A stretch of 64,000 bases of DNA from Kocuria sp. (GTDB lineage Bacteria; Actinomycetota; Actinomycetes; Actinomycetales; Micrococcaceae), in NCBI RefSeq assembly GCF_030538595.1, contig NZ_JAUNTS010000014.1, positions 1 to 64,000 on the forward strand, read 5' to 3'. Below, piece by piece: positions 43,985 to 53,093 of the stretch. The notes under the pieces were generated by a model. That model searched no databases, was not told the origin of the DNA, and saw only the letters and a list, made by a program, of their open reading frames with translations. Position 1 is the stretch's first letter. Each line of letters begins with the position of its first letter. The position numbers and the translations under genes were made by a program.

Positions 43985-45559
43985 TCAGTCCAAGTAATCG
44001 CGCAGCACTTGTGAGCGGGACGGGTGACGCAGCTTGGACATGGTCTTGGACTCTATCTGCCTTATCCGCTCACGGGTCACCCCATAAACCTTGCCGATCT
44101 CATCCAGGGTCTTGGGCTGTCCATCGGTCAGCCCAAAGCGCATGGCCACCACTCCGGCCTCCCGTTCGGAGAGGGTGTCCAGCACCGAATGCAGTTGCTC
44201 CTGCAGCAGGGTGAAGCTGACGGCATCTGCCGGCACAACGGCCTCAGAATCCTCAATCAGATCACCGAATTCGGAGTCACCGTCCTCACCCAGCGGCGTG
44301 TGCAAGGAGATGGGCTCACGGCCGTACTTCTGGACCTCAACCACCTTTTCAGGCGTCATGTCCAGTTCTTGGGCCAACTCTTCAGGAGTTGGCTCGCGGC
44401 CCAAGTCCTGCAACATCTGCCGCTGCACACGGGCCAGCTTGTTGATGACCTCCACCATGTGCACCGGGATACGGATGGTACGGGCCTGGTCAGCCATGGC
44501 ACGGGTGATGGCCTGTCGAATCCACCAGGTGGCGTAGGTGGAGAACTTGAAGCCCTTGGTGTAGTCAAACTTCTCCACCGCACGGATCAGACCCAGGTTT
44601 CCTTCCTGGATCAAGTCCAGGAACAGCATGCCGCGGCCCGTGTAGCGCTTGGCCAGGGAGACCACCAGGCGGAGGTTGGCCTCCAGTAGGTGGTTTTTGG
44701 CGCGCTTGCCGTCATGGATGACCCAGCGCAGTTCTTTCTTCTGCTCCCGGGTCAGGGAATCGGCGTCGTCCTTGTACTTGTGCTCGGCGAACAGGCCAGC
44801 TTCGATCCGCAGGGCAAGATCAACTTCTTGCTCGGCATTCAGCAGGGCAACCTTGCCGATCTGCTTCAGGTAGTCCTTGACCGGGTCAGCAGTGGCTCCG
44901 GCGGAAACCACCTGCTGAGCGGGGGCGTCGTCGTCATCATTGGTGGAGAGCACAAACCCGCGAGCCGACTCCTGAGATGCCGTGGTCTTGCCGGTGGGCT
45001 TGGCCACCACCTCAGTTCCGGACTTGGCATTCTCAGCGTCCTCCGGAGCAACGGCCTCGTCCTCCTGATCGTCCTCGGCCTCATCGGCGGAGTCCTGGGA
45101 GTCCGAGTCCTCCGAGTTGTCCTCCTCCAGGGAGTCATCAACGTCGAATTCGTCGTCCTCATCCAGGTCTTCGGCCTGCGAGGCAGCTGACGCGGCCTTC
45201 TTGCCACCACGAGCGCCGGTGGCCTTCTTCTTGGTGGAAGCCGCCTTGGCTGCTGTCTGCTCCTGCTCCTCACCAACCTCAGAGGCGCCTCCGGCTGCGG
45301 TTGACTTGGCAGCGGACTTCTTGGCCGTTGCCTTGGTAGGCGCCTTGGAAGAAGTCGCCCGAGCCGCCGTACCGGCCTTGGCAGCAGTGGTTTTCTTGGC
45401 TGCGGTCGTTTTCTTGGCGGCAGTGGTCTTTTTGGCTGCAGTGCTCTTCTTGGCGCTGGTCTTGGCCGCACTGGTGGTGCCCGACGACGCCTGATCCACG
45501 TCCGCGCCATCTTGAGGCTGTGCGGATGCAGTCGTCTTGTTCGTGACAGCTGGTGACAC
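43985..45559 (-). CDS. sigA: RNA polymerase principal sigma factor SigA/RpoD
   Basis: A 524-residue sigma-70 factor. GTG 45559 is chosen because GAAAGG stands six bases upstream; longer frames to 45631 are unsupported. Region 2 is complete ([37 protein letters not shown], cut here for length). Region 4 ends [19 protein letters not shown]. The N-terminal ~200 residues are Lys/Ala/Thr-rich, then acidic, with four hexapeptide repeats AAKKTT; such N-termini are typical of actinobacterial SigA/HrdB. It directs transcription of housekeeping genes, probably including the TANNNT promoters noted in this window. A strong terminator follows. Confidence 0.96.
   Translation of the reverse strand: MSPAVTNKTTASAQPQDGADVDQASSGTTSAAKTSAKKSTAAKKTTAAKKTTAAKKTTAAKAGTAARATSSKAPTKATAKKSAAKSTAAGGASEVGEEQEQTAAKAASTKKKATGARGGKKAASAASQAEDLDEDDEFDVDDSLEEDNSEDSDSQDSADEAEDDQEDEAVAPEDAENAKSGTEVVAKPTGKTTASQESARGFVLSTNDDDDAPAQQVVSAGATADPVKDYLKQIGKVALLNAEQEVDLALRIEAGLFAEHKYKDDADSLTREQKKELRWVIHDGKRAKNHLLEANLRLVVSLAKRYTGRGMLFLDLIQEGNLGLIRAVEKFDYTKGFKFSTYATWWIRQAITRAMADQARTIRIPVHMVEVINKLARVQRQMLQDLGREPTPEELAQELDMTPEKVVEVQKYGREPISLHTPLGEDGDSEFGDLIEDSEAVVPADAVSFTLLQEQLHSVLDTLSEREAGVVAMRFGLTDGQPKTLDEIGKVYGVTRERIRQIESKTMSKLRHPSRSQVLRDYLD
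45381..45452. repeat. Four 18-bp tandem repeats inside sigA
   Basis: Consecutive units at 45381, 45399, 45417 and 45435 have the form GCNGCAGTGGTYTTCTTG with a few substitutions, and encode AAKKTT hexapeptides on the minus strand. Slippage here could change the length of the basic N-terminal tail without a frameshift. Confidence 0.8.
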
Positions 45560-45745
45560 TGGGAACCTTTCGTTGCTCGACACGGTGCTGTGACTTCCGG
45601 TCATAACACCTATGACCCTGTCAAGTCCCACCGGCGATCATAACCGCCGTGGAGGACAAGAAGGGTCTTCAGGTGGTTGCAACCAACACCCGGTGTGTCT
45701 TGTTCCCGTTCTGCAGAAAAACTCCGCAGAAATTTCCACGGCCGC

Positions 45746-47122
45746 TCAGCGGCGCCACGCGGTGTCCCGGCGGGATGCCCACACTGGCACCGGTCGCGTG
45801 GCAAAAAGTTGCCGAAGGCGCTGGATTCCTGGATGCCAGGGTGCCACCGCTTCTGCCCTGGACAGACAGTATTCAGCGCGGGAACCGCGAGCGCGGAAGC
45901 GCTCCAGATGTGCCCGCGCTATCCACAAGGAGGCTTCCATGGTGGGTAGTGGCGAGGCGGTACCGGGGGCAGACAGCGAATCGACGGTCAGACTCAGATG
46001 TTCCAGGACAATGGCGCACCGATCCACGGAATCCCAGTCAGGTGTTCCTTGCCATTCACCCAACATCACCTGCGCAACGTGGAGCAGTTCATGACAATCT
46101 GCATATTCTGCGGGGTATTGGCAGTCCTGGCTGGACGACGGTGAATCGGCAGTGGGCAGCGGGGTTTTTGCCTGAGATTTTTCCCCCTGGGATGCCGCCT
46201 GCCACTGGACCCACGCGGTGCTAGAAGCCTCCATCTCACCGGTCAGTGCCATGGCCAGCACCAGATCAGCACCTATGGGGTCCACCACGGCCAGCAGCAG
46301 TTCCGTGAGTTCTCGGCTGGTTCCCGCAGTGGTGGGGGCGCCCCGCTCAACGCTGGTGATGGTGGCCTGCCACTGCTCCAGAAAACTGAGCCGCCATGAG
46401 CAGTCCGTCCAATCATGCTCGGGATGTTGGTCAGTCCAGGCGGACTGCATGCTCGGGGAGTTGGCCCAAGCAGCCGGGTCTTCCTCCACCACACTGCCGT
46501 CACACACCAACGCCGCGTACATGCTGCTGTTCCGGATTTTGGCCACGTCATGGAGGTCCCGGGGCTCTTCCACAGGCCACCACTGGGCGCCTTGCAGACA
46601 CCAAGCATCTTGCACCTCATGTCCGGAAAGACCACCGGCCTTGGTCACTGCCTGAGTCACCACCTCCGCCAAGGCCTGGGCTTGCTCTCTCTCCCGGGCC
46701 GAGTGATAACCGGCCTCCGGGGCCGCACCGTAAACCGCAATGAACATTGAGGTGCCCACGGTGTCGTACTCCAGAATCTCCCTCATCTGGGTGATCCAGG
46801 AGAGCAAAAACTGCTGATCTGCCAACTCTTCAAGCGTGGGTAATTCCAGACGCAGGCAGGGCCCCACGGAGTTCGACGTCGTGGTGATCACTGCCACCGA
46901 ATGCTGCGGCCAGAAGCCCAGGGTGTGCGGCAGGATGGCCAGAACATCCGCGGCGGTTCGTGCCACCGGACGATACGGGTCTGGGTGTGCGTGGGCTCCG
47001 GCGGTGGGGGCCTGCCCCCGCCCTTGCCGTGTCCGGGATGATCGGGATGCGGAGGCGGTCCTCCCAGCGGGGCGACGGCTGGATCGGTGACTACGGTTCT
47101 TTTTACGGGAGTGGCTGCTCAT
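45746..47122 (-). CDS. DUF4192 family protein
   Basis: A 458-residue protein of the actinobacterial DUF4192 family; function unknown. After a basic, Arg/Ser-rich N-terminus (~1-45) the family signature DVLAILPHTLGFWPQHSVAVI starts near residue 60. A central part has many Trp residues (QWWPVEEPRD, CSWRLSFLEQW), and the C-terminal ~100 residues resemble helical repeats, with WDSVDRCAIVLEHL and RFRARGSRAEYCLSRAEA. No membrane segment. Position next to sigA is common in this group of bacteria. No ribosome binding site of note before ATG 47122. Confidence 0.88.
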   Translation of the reverse strand: MSSHSRKKNRSHRSSRRPAGRTASASRSSRTRQGRGQAPTAGAHAHPDPYRPVARTAADVLAILPHTLGFWPQHSVAVITTTSNSVGPCLRLELPTLEELADQQFLLSWITQMREILEYDTVGTSMFIAVYGAAPEAGYHSAREREQAQALAEVVTQAVTKAGGLSGHEVQDAWCLQGAQWWPVEEPRDLHDVAKIRNSSMYAALVCDGSVVEEDPAAWANSPSMQSAWTDQHPEHDWTDCSWRLSFLEQWQATITSVERGAPTTAGTSRELTELLLAVVDPIGADLVLAMALTGEMEASSTAWVQWQAASQGEKSQAKTPLPTADSPSSSQDCQYPAEYADCHELLHVAQVMLGEWQGTPDWDSVDRCAIVLEHLSLTVDSLSAPGTASPLPTMEASLWIARAHLERFRARGSRAEYCLSRAEAVAPWHPGIQRLRQLFATRPVPVWASRRDTAWRR

Positions 47123-47269
47123 GGACCCACTGTGAGTGCCACATCACCGCCCTGTCCTGGGCTTTGCGTAATCTGTGGACTGTTCAGGGCAATGATCGGC
47201 ACTCAACGCGGCCTGTGGAGGTTCCTCCACTGGTGGGGGGCAAAACCCGGCGCGTGAGATGCCCGGCAC

Positions 47270-48553
47270 TCACACGGATTGCGCTCCGTACCGGGCGCGA
47301 ACGCGCCGTGCGCTGACGGCCATACCAGCCACACCCACCGCTGCCACCACAACCTGCATGGCCATGGCCACCCTGAAAGCCTCCGGCGCATAGGCATCGG
47401 TGACCCAGCCCCAGTGCACCTGAAGATCCAAGGTGAGCCCAATCAGATAAATGGCCGCCAGGGACGCCACAAAGCCGCCAACGTTGGTGATCCCGGTGGC
47501 TGTACCGATCCGACGTCGCGGAGTGAAGGACTGCACAATGTTGAAAGCAACCATTGAGGCCGGAAGGCTCATGGCAATGGCCACCACCGCAGCAAGCACC
47601 ACCAGGAATGGTGCGGTGCCCGGCCACAGGATCAGCACGGCCCACGCTGTGAAGCCAGCCGCGATCACAGCGTAGGACAGCTGCACGCGACGATTCGGGC
47701 GGCGAGCCACCCAGCTGCCAATGCTCATTCCCACCAAGAAATTGGTCAGCACAAAAAATGTCATCACAAAGGACGCCTGCCCCAAGGACAAGCCCTGGGC
47801 ATTCTGCAAGTAGGGATACCCCCACATCAGGGCAAAGACCGTACCGATGAATTGCACCGTGAAGTGGACCCAGAACCCCAATGCCGTGGCGGGCTCGCGG
47901 AGGCATCGAATCACTGCGGCACGCGTGCGGCGCACCGCCAAGGACGTGTTGACCGGCCCCTGGCCATCTGGGGTGTCCCGCAGGAACGCGACCACCAAGA
48001 CTGCCACCACCACGGACAAAGCGGCCATGGCCAGGAACGACGGCGTCCACCCCACCCACCCGAGCAAAGCGCTGAACGGGACCACGGAAAGCAACTGGCC
48101 AAAGTTTCCCGCCGTGCCCACCAGCATGGTCATCACAGGGGTCTTGGACAGCGAAAACCATGCCGGGATGATCCGCAACACACAGATGAAGGTGGCGGCA
48201 TCGCCCGCCCCAACCAGAACACGGCCCGCAACTCCCCACCCCAGGGAATCGGCCAGCGCCAGGACCACCTGCCCAGCAGCCATCAGAACAGCGCCAACGG
48301 CCACCATCATGCGCGAACCGAACCGATCCACCAGAACCCCTACGGGGATTTGCAGGCCCGCATACACAAAGACCTGCAACATGGTGAACAGGGACAATTG
48401 AGAAGCCGTGGCTTGGAAACGGTCCGCCGCTTCCAAGGAGGCCACACCAAAAGAGGTGCGCTGCGCCACCGCTGTGAAATACGCCAGAATCCCCACCGCT
48501 ATGACCAGGTAGGCCATGGCGGAGTCGCGGCCGTAACGCTTCTGTGGTGACAT
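47270..48553 (-). CDS. MFS transporter
   Basis: A 427-residue major-facilitator protein with 12 predicted hydrophobic segments. The loop 2-3 signature region reads GVLVDRFGSRMM. The central loop is short (FLRDTPDGQGPVN). The family type resembles uptake or drug-efflux MFS_1 members; substrate cannot be named. Its start lies 26 bases behind the PAC2 gene on the same strand, so the two are probably co-transcribed. No regulator is adjacent. Confidence 0.9.
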   Translation of the reverse strand: MSPQKRYGRDSAMAYLVIAVGILAYFTAVAQRTSFGVASLEAADRFQATASQLSLFTMLQVFVYAGLQIPVGVLVDRFGSRMMVAVGAVLMAAGQVVLALADSLGWGVAGRVLVGAGDAATFICVLRIIPAWFSLSKTPVMTMLVGTAGNFGQLLSVVPFSALLGWVGWTPSFLAMAALSVVVAVLVVAFLRDTPDGQGPVNTSLAVRRTRAAVIRCLREPATALGFWVHFTVQFIGTVFALMWGYPYLQNAQGLSLGQASFVMTFFVLTNFLVGMSIGSWVARRPNRRVQLSYAVIAAGFTAWAVLILWPGTAPFLVVLAAVVAIAMSLPASMVAFNIVQSFTPRRRIGTATGITNVGGFVASLAAIYLIGLTLDLQVHWGWVTDAYAPEAFRVAMAMQVVVAAVGVAGMAVSARRVRARYGAQSV

Positions 48554-48579
48554 CAGGGATCGAGCAGGCCGTTCAGGCC

Positions 48580-49494
48580 TCAGTTCTCATCTGGTTGATT
48601 GGCCAGAAACGCCTCCACAGCTGCACCGATTTCATCTGCGTCAGGCAGTTCGGATTCATCCCCGGCCAACAGGGAGCGTTGCTCACTGTGATCCACGATT
48701 TCGTCGTAACGCGTTTCCATGGACTCAATCACGGCCTGGACCTCCGGCGCCCCGGAGACTTGCTCCTCAATACGCTGCATCACATCCGCACCGGCATCGC
48801 GCAGGGAATCGGTGGGCAGGGTCAATCCCGTGGCCGCAGCAACGTGTTCAAAGGCAGTGACTGTGATCTGAGGCAGCCGGGCGTCCGCCAAGTACTGCGG
48901 CACATGCACACTCAAACCAATGGTGTCCACACCCAACTCACCGAACCGGATTTCCAGCTGCTGGGCCATGGACGAACTCATCTCCGCCACGGGCCGTTGA
49001 TGATGATTCTGCGCCACCAGATCGGTACGGGTGCCGTGCACGGAGACCAGGAATGGGCGGGTGTGCGGCACGGGCATGGGAATCCCCGTCACATTCACCA
49101 CCAAGGAGGTGTCAAGGCGCTGCGCCAATTCCACAACGGCCTCCGCAAACCGATTCCACTGCAGGTCAGGTTCCGGGCCCGTCAGCAAGCTGAAATGACG
49201 GCCCAGCGGGTCAGTCAGACCGTAAAGAGTCAGTTCAGGGTTGTCCACGCGCTCAAAGTGGTCCTCCACAAAGCGCACGTGTGGACGGCGTGCCCGGTAA
49301 TCCTGCAGCTCATCTGGATCAAAACGCGCCAAGACATCGTGTGGCAGGGATTCCAACAAGGTCTCGCGGATCTGCCCGCTCACCTGTCCGCCTTCGGCAT
49401 AGCCGGACAGGGAGATCAGCAACGGAGCCCCGTGCAGACGCGGGTCATCCAGAAGGCTGGGATTGCCCAAATACAACTCGGAAGGTTCAGCCAC
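48580..49494 (-). CDS. PAC2 family protein (proteasome-assembly-chaperone-like)
   Basis: A 304-residue protein of the PAC2 family, a fold shared with archaeal/eukaryotic proteasome assembly chaperones. Family blocks are PLLISLSGYAEGGQVSGQI, VVNVTGIPMPVPHTRPF and SVHVPQYLADARLPQITVTAFEHV. The C-terminal ~60 residues are acidic. In actinobacteria these proteins are common and uncharacterised; a link to the proteasome is only by fold, and no proteasome genes lie in this window. GTG 49494 follows AGGAGT at good spacing. Confidence 0.9.
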   Translation of the reverse strand: MAEPSELYLGNPSLLDDPRLHGAPLLISLSGYAEGGQVSGQIRETLLESLPHDVLARFDPDELQDYRARRPHVRFVEDHFERVDNPELTLYGLTDPLGRHFSLLTGPEPDLQWNRFAEAVVELAQRLDTSLVVNVTGIPMPVPHTRPFLVSVHGTRTDLVAQNHHQRPVAEMSSSMAQQLEIRFGELGVDTIGLSVHVPQYLADARLPQITVTAFEHVAAATGLTLPTDSLRDAGADVMQRIEEQVSGAPEVQAVIESMETRYDEIVDHSEQRSLLAGDESELPDADEIGAAVEAFLANQPDEN

Positions 49495-49838
49495 AGTTCA
49501 CTCCTGGTCTTGACGTCTACCCAACTCTATGTGGGGCCTCAGCTACCTGGGGCTTGCGCCGCGCAGCCACGGACCTACGGATCGGTAACACGGATTGACG
49601 ACGTCGATATTCCCGCACCCCTCGCCGTCAGCCACCCTGTACTGGGCCTCCAGCCTCAAGTCGGGACCTCCAGCCTCCATGTCTGCGGCCCTGGAGGCCC
49701 ATGCTCCGGGCGAACACCTCATGTGCTGTCCGAGGCCAGCGATACCATCGCAAGAGAACCCCGGCCACAGCTACACCGGCCGCACCAGCGCTGGCGGCAC
49801 AACCGTCCAGCGCACCCGACTGGAAGGTGATTGTCCAC
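49495..49838. other. Divergent intergenic region between PAC2 and pepA
   Basis: No protein gene is supported. The region contains two copies of CCTCCAGCCT (49648, 49667 approx.) and a small palindrome GCGATACCATCGC near 49740 whose centre TACCAT could be a -10 element for pepA. Otherwise nothing recognisable. Confidence 0.45.
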
Positions 49839-51467
49839 ATGCCACGCACCACGTCCCGCCGTCGCTCTGCCCGTGCAGCTGAGAACACCACTGCCTCCGC
49901 ACCTGCGCTGATCGAACTCCTCCCGCAGGAATCAGTGGCCGTGACCGCCACGGACAAGAAACTGGCCAAACTCTCCGCCGACGCCCTTGTGGTGGCCGTG
50001 GCCAAAACCCCCGCCGGCCCTGATGTACTCATGCCCCTGGATGCCAAGGGCTTGCCGGAGAACCTTCAAGAACAGGCGCAAACAGTCGGAGCCTCCGGTG
50101 CTGCGGATGAAGTGCTCAAAATCGCAGCCCCCAAAGGTTCTGCGTGGTCTCTGATCGTCTTGACGGGTCTGGGCACCGGGGAAGAGTCCGGCTCGGAAGT
50201 GGAGGCTTTACGCCGAGCTGCTGGTGCAGCCACCCGGGCCCTCACCAAGACCCAGCACGCCGTGTTCGCTCTCCCGGTGGAAACCCTGGAGGAGGCTGGC
50301 GCTGTGGCGGAAGGAATCGCCCTGGGCGCCTATTCCTTTGCTGCCCAGAAGGGCAAAACTGCGCACACCGTTGGAGCACCCTTGGCCAAGGCCACGGTGC
50401 TCGCCCCGGGACTGGACAGCAAGGCTCTGGTTGCCGCCTGTAGCCGCGCAGACACCGTGGGACGTGCGGTTTCCCGCGCTCGTACACTGGTCACGCTGTC
50501 CCCGGACACGGTCTACCCGGCCGCCGTGGCGCAGTTGGCGGAGGACCTTGCCGAACGCAGCTCCGGCGCTGTCTCCGTGGAAATCCTGGATGAGGCTGAA
50601 CTCGCCCAGGGTGGTTTCGGCGGTTTGATCGGCGTGGGCCAAGGCGCCTCCCGGCCTCCCCGTTTGGTCCGCGTGGGCTGGGAGCCCAAGAACCCCGTGG
50701 AATCCGTTGCTCTGGTGGGCAAGGGCATCACTTTTGACTCGGGCGGCCTCTCCCTGAAGCCCGCTCAGTCCATGGAGACCATGAAGTCGGACATGGCCGG
50801 CGCTGCGGCTGTTTTGGCCACCGTGTTTGCGGCGGCAGAAGCCGAGCTGCCCGTGTCCGTGACCGGATGGTTGTGCCTGGCCGAAAACATGCCGTCATCC
50901 ACCGCCACTCGTCCGGGGGATGTGATCCGCATCCGTGGCGGCCGCACCGTGGAAGTTCTCAACACGGACGCTGAGGGCCGACTGGTCTTGGCAGACGGGC
51001 TCGTGGCTGCGCGGGAAGAAGACCCCGGTCTGCTGCTGGACATCGCCACCCTGACCGGCGCCCAAATGGTGGCCTTGGGTACCCGCACCGCAGCGGTCAT
51101 GGGTGACGACGACGCCGTCGAAACCGTCCTGGCCGCATCTGTGGCCTCCGGTGAAGACCTGTGGCCCATGCCCTTGCCGCATCATCTGCGAGCTTCCCTG
51201 GATTCCGAGGTTGCAGACCTGAAGAACATTGGCGACCGCAACGGCGGCATGCTCTCTGCGGGACTTTTCCTCAAAGAATTTGCCGGAGCCCAGGAGGCCG
51301 CGGAGGAATCCGCCGTGGAGCCTGTGGGGCCTTGGGCACACCTGGACATTGCCGGGCCGTCCTTCAACGACTCCAAGCCCTGGGGTTACACCCCCAAGCA
51401 GGGCACGGGCTTTGGGGTCCGCACCATGTTTGCCGCCGTGGAACTGGTGGCCGGCCAACCAGTGTGA
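49839..51467 (+). CDS. pepA: Leucyl aminopeptidase (M17)
   Basis: A 542-residue two-zinc aminopeptidase of family M17 that removes N-terminal Leu and other residues in the cytoplasm. ATG 49839 follows GGAAGGTGA; the longer frame to 49701 is not supported. Catalytic and metal ligands are in KGITFDSGGLSLKPAQSME, KSDMAGAAAVL and the M17 signature NTDAEGRLVLADGL. The N-terminal domain (~1-200) is the regulatory macro-like half; its first 20 residues are Arg/Ser-rich. It is followed 139 bases later by lpdA on the same strand. Confidence 0.95.
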   Translation: MPRTTSRRRSARAAENTTASAPALIELLPQESVAVTATDKKLAKLSADALVVAVAKTPAGPDVLMPLDAKGLPENLQEQAQTVGASGAADEVLKIAAPKGSAWSLIVLTGLGTGEESGSEVEALRRAAGAATRALTKTQHAVFALPVETLEEAGAVAEGIALGAYSFAAQKGKTAHTVGAPLAKATVLAPGLDSKALVAACSRADTVGRAVSRARTLVTLSPDTVYPAAVAQLAEDLAERSSGAVSVEILDEAELAQGGFGGLIGVGQGASRPPRLVRVGWEPKNPVESVALVGKGITFDSGGLSLKPAQSMETMKSDMAGAAAVLATVFAAAEAELPVSVTGWLCLAENMPSSTATRPGDVIRIRGGRTVEVLNTDAEGRLVLADGLVAAREEDPGLLLDIATLTGAQMVALGTRTAAVMGDDDAVETVLAASVASGEDLWPMPLPHHLRASLDSEVADLKNIGDRNGGMLSAGLFLKEFAGAQEAAEESAVEPVGPWAHLDIAGPSFNDSKPWGYTPKQGTGFGVRTMFAAVELVAGQPV

Positions 51468-51606
51468 CGTCCCCGAGTACGCCGCGCCTGGTTCGTGTGG
51501 CTGAGCGCCTACCGGCTTGACTAGAGTAGGCCTGAACCACAGTGAGCCTGGTGCGGCGCAAAGGGCGGCTGCCACCAGAGGATCAATGAGCAAGGGAGCA
51601 TCATCC

Positions 51607-52974
51607 GTGGCGGAGAATGAGTTTGACATCCTGGTACTGGGCGGCGGCAGCGCCGGCTACGCAGCAGCGTTGCGGGCCGTGCAGCTGGGATACACCGTGG
51701 CCCTGTTTGAAAAGAGCAAGGTGGGCGGCACCTGTCTGCACTGGGGCTGCATCCCCACCAAGGCATACCTGCACTCCGCCGAGCTGGTGGCTGATGCCAA
51801 GGAATCTGAGAAGTACGGCGTGAAGCTGTCCGTGGATTCCGTGGACATGGGTGCGGTGCGGGATTACAAGAACGGCATTGTGGCCGGGAAGTACAAGGGT
51901 CTCCAGGGGCTCTTGAAGTCCAAGAAGATCACTGTGGTGGATGCTTTCGGCAAGCTCACCGGTGAAAACACCATTGAGGCTGATGGCACCACCTACACCG
52001 GCAAGCACATCATCCTGGCCTCCGGCTCCGTGTCCAAGACCATGGGCATTGAGATCCGGGACCGCATCATGACCTCCACGGAAGCCTTGGAGATCGACTG
52101 GACGCCCAAGTCAGCGATTGTGCTGGGGGGCGGCGTGATCGGCTGCGAGTTCGCGTCCATGTGGAACTCCTTTGGCGTTGAGGTCACCGTGATTGAAGGT
52201 TTGGATCACCTGGTGCCCAATGAAGATCCTTCGATCATCAAGATCCTGGAAAAGGAATTCAAGAAGAAGGGCATCAAGTCCAACTTGGGCACCTTCTTCG
52301 AGAAGGTTGAACAGGATGAAAACGGCGCCAAGGTGACTCTTGCGGACGGCAAGGTCTTTGAAGCGGACGTGGTCCTGGTGGCCGTGGGACGGGGACCCAA
52401 CACCGCTGAGATGGGTTATGAAGAAGTCGGCATCCCCATGGACCGTGGATTCGTGACCCCGAACGAACGCCTCCACACCGGCGTCGGCAACATCTACGCC
52501 ATCGGTGACATTGTCCCCGGCGTCCAGCTGGCCCACCGCGGCTACCAACAGGGCCGTTTTGTGGCGGAAGAGATTGCCGGTCTCAACCCCGCGATCGTGG
52601 AAGACGTCAACATCCCCAAGGTCACCTTCACCGAACCGGAAATCTCCTCCGTGGGCTACTCCCAGCCCAAGGCTGAGGAGAAGTTCGGCAAGGAGAACAT
52701 TCAGACCGTGGAGTACAACCTGCTGGGCAACGGCAAGTCCTCCATCTTGGGCACCGGCGGCATCATCAAGCTGGTGCGGGAAAAGGATGGTCCCATCATT
52801 GGGTTCCATGCCATCGGCAAGCGTATTTCCGAACAGATCGGCGAAGGCCAACTGATCGTCAATTGGGAGGCCTATCCGGAAGATCTGGCTGCCTTCATCC
52901 ACGCTCACCCCACGCAGAATGAAGCCATCGGTGAAGCCGCCATGGCTCTGGCCGGAGCACCACTGCACGGCTGA
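51607..52974 (+). CDS. lpdA: Dihydrolipoyl dehydrogenase (E3)
   Basis: A 455-residue flavoprotein re-oxidising dihydrolipoyl groups of the 2-oxoacid dehydrogenase complexes. GTG 51607 (MAENEFDILVLGGGSAGYAA) is preferred, with AAGGGAG upstream; ATG 51586 is possible. FAD loop LGGGSAGYAAALR, redox disulfide GGTCLHWGCIPTK, NAD loop LGGGVIGCEFASMW and the catalytic HAHPTQNEAIGEA are all present. The next gene encodes the E2 it serves, separated by a hairpin. lipB and lipA, which make lipoate, follow a few kilobases on. Confidence 0.96.
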   Translation: MAENEFDILVLGGGSAGYAAALRAVQLGYTVALFEKSKVGGTCLHWGCIPTKAYLHSAELVADAKESEKYGVKLSVDSVDMGAVRDYKNGIVAGKYKGLQGLLKSKKITVVDAFGKLTGENTIEADGTTYTGKHIILASGSVSKTMGIEIRDRIMTSTEALEIDWTPKSAIVLGGGVIGCEFASMWNSFGVEVTVIEGLDHLVPNEDPSIIKILEKEFKKKGIKSNLGTFFEKVEQDENGAKVTLADGKVFEADVVLVAVGRGPNTAEMGYEEVGIPMDRGFVTPNERLHTGVGNIYAIGDIVPGVQLAHRGYQQGRFVAEEIAGLNPAIVEDVNIPKVTFTEPEISSVGYSQPKAEEKFGKENIQTVEYNLLGNGKSSILGTGGIIKLVREKDGPIIGFHAIGKRISEQIGEGQLIVNWEAYPEDLAAFIHAHPTQNEAIGEAAMALAGAPLHG

Positions 52975-52978
52975 GTCC

Positions 52979-53016
52979 TCCCGTGGCCCGGTTCGTTTCA
53001 GAACCGGGCCACGGGA
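52979..53016 (+). terminator. Hairpin between lpdA and sucB
   Basis: TCCCGTGGCCCGGTTC (52979-52994) and its exact complement (53001-53016) enclose GTTTCA. No T-run follows, so partial termination or mRNA processing between the two genes is as likely as full termination. Confidence 0.65.
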
Positions 53017-53093
53017 CTCGGGCCATCACCCGAACTCCTACGCACTAACGCACAAGCTGTCCTAAGCGCACAGAAGAAAGAGACGGTCAGACA

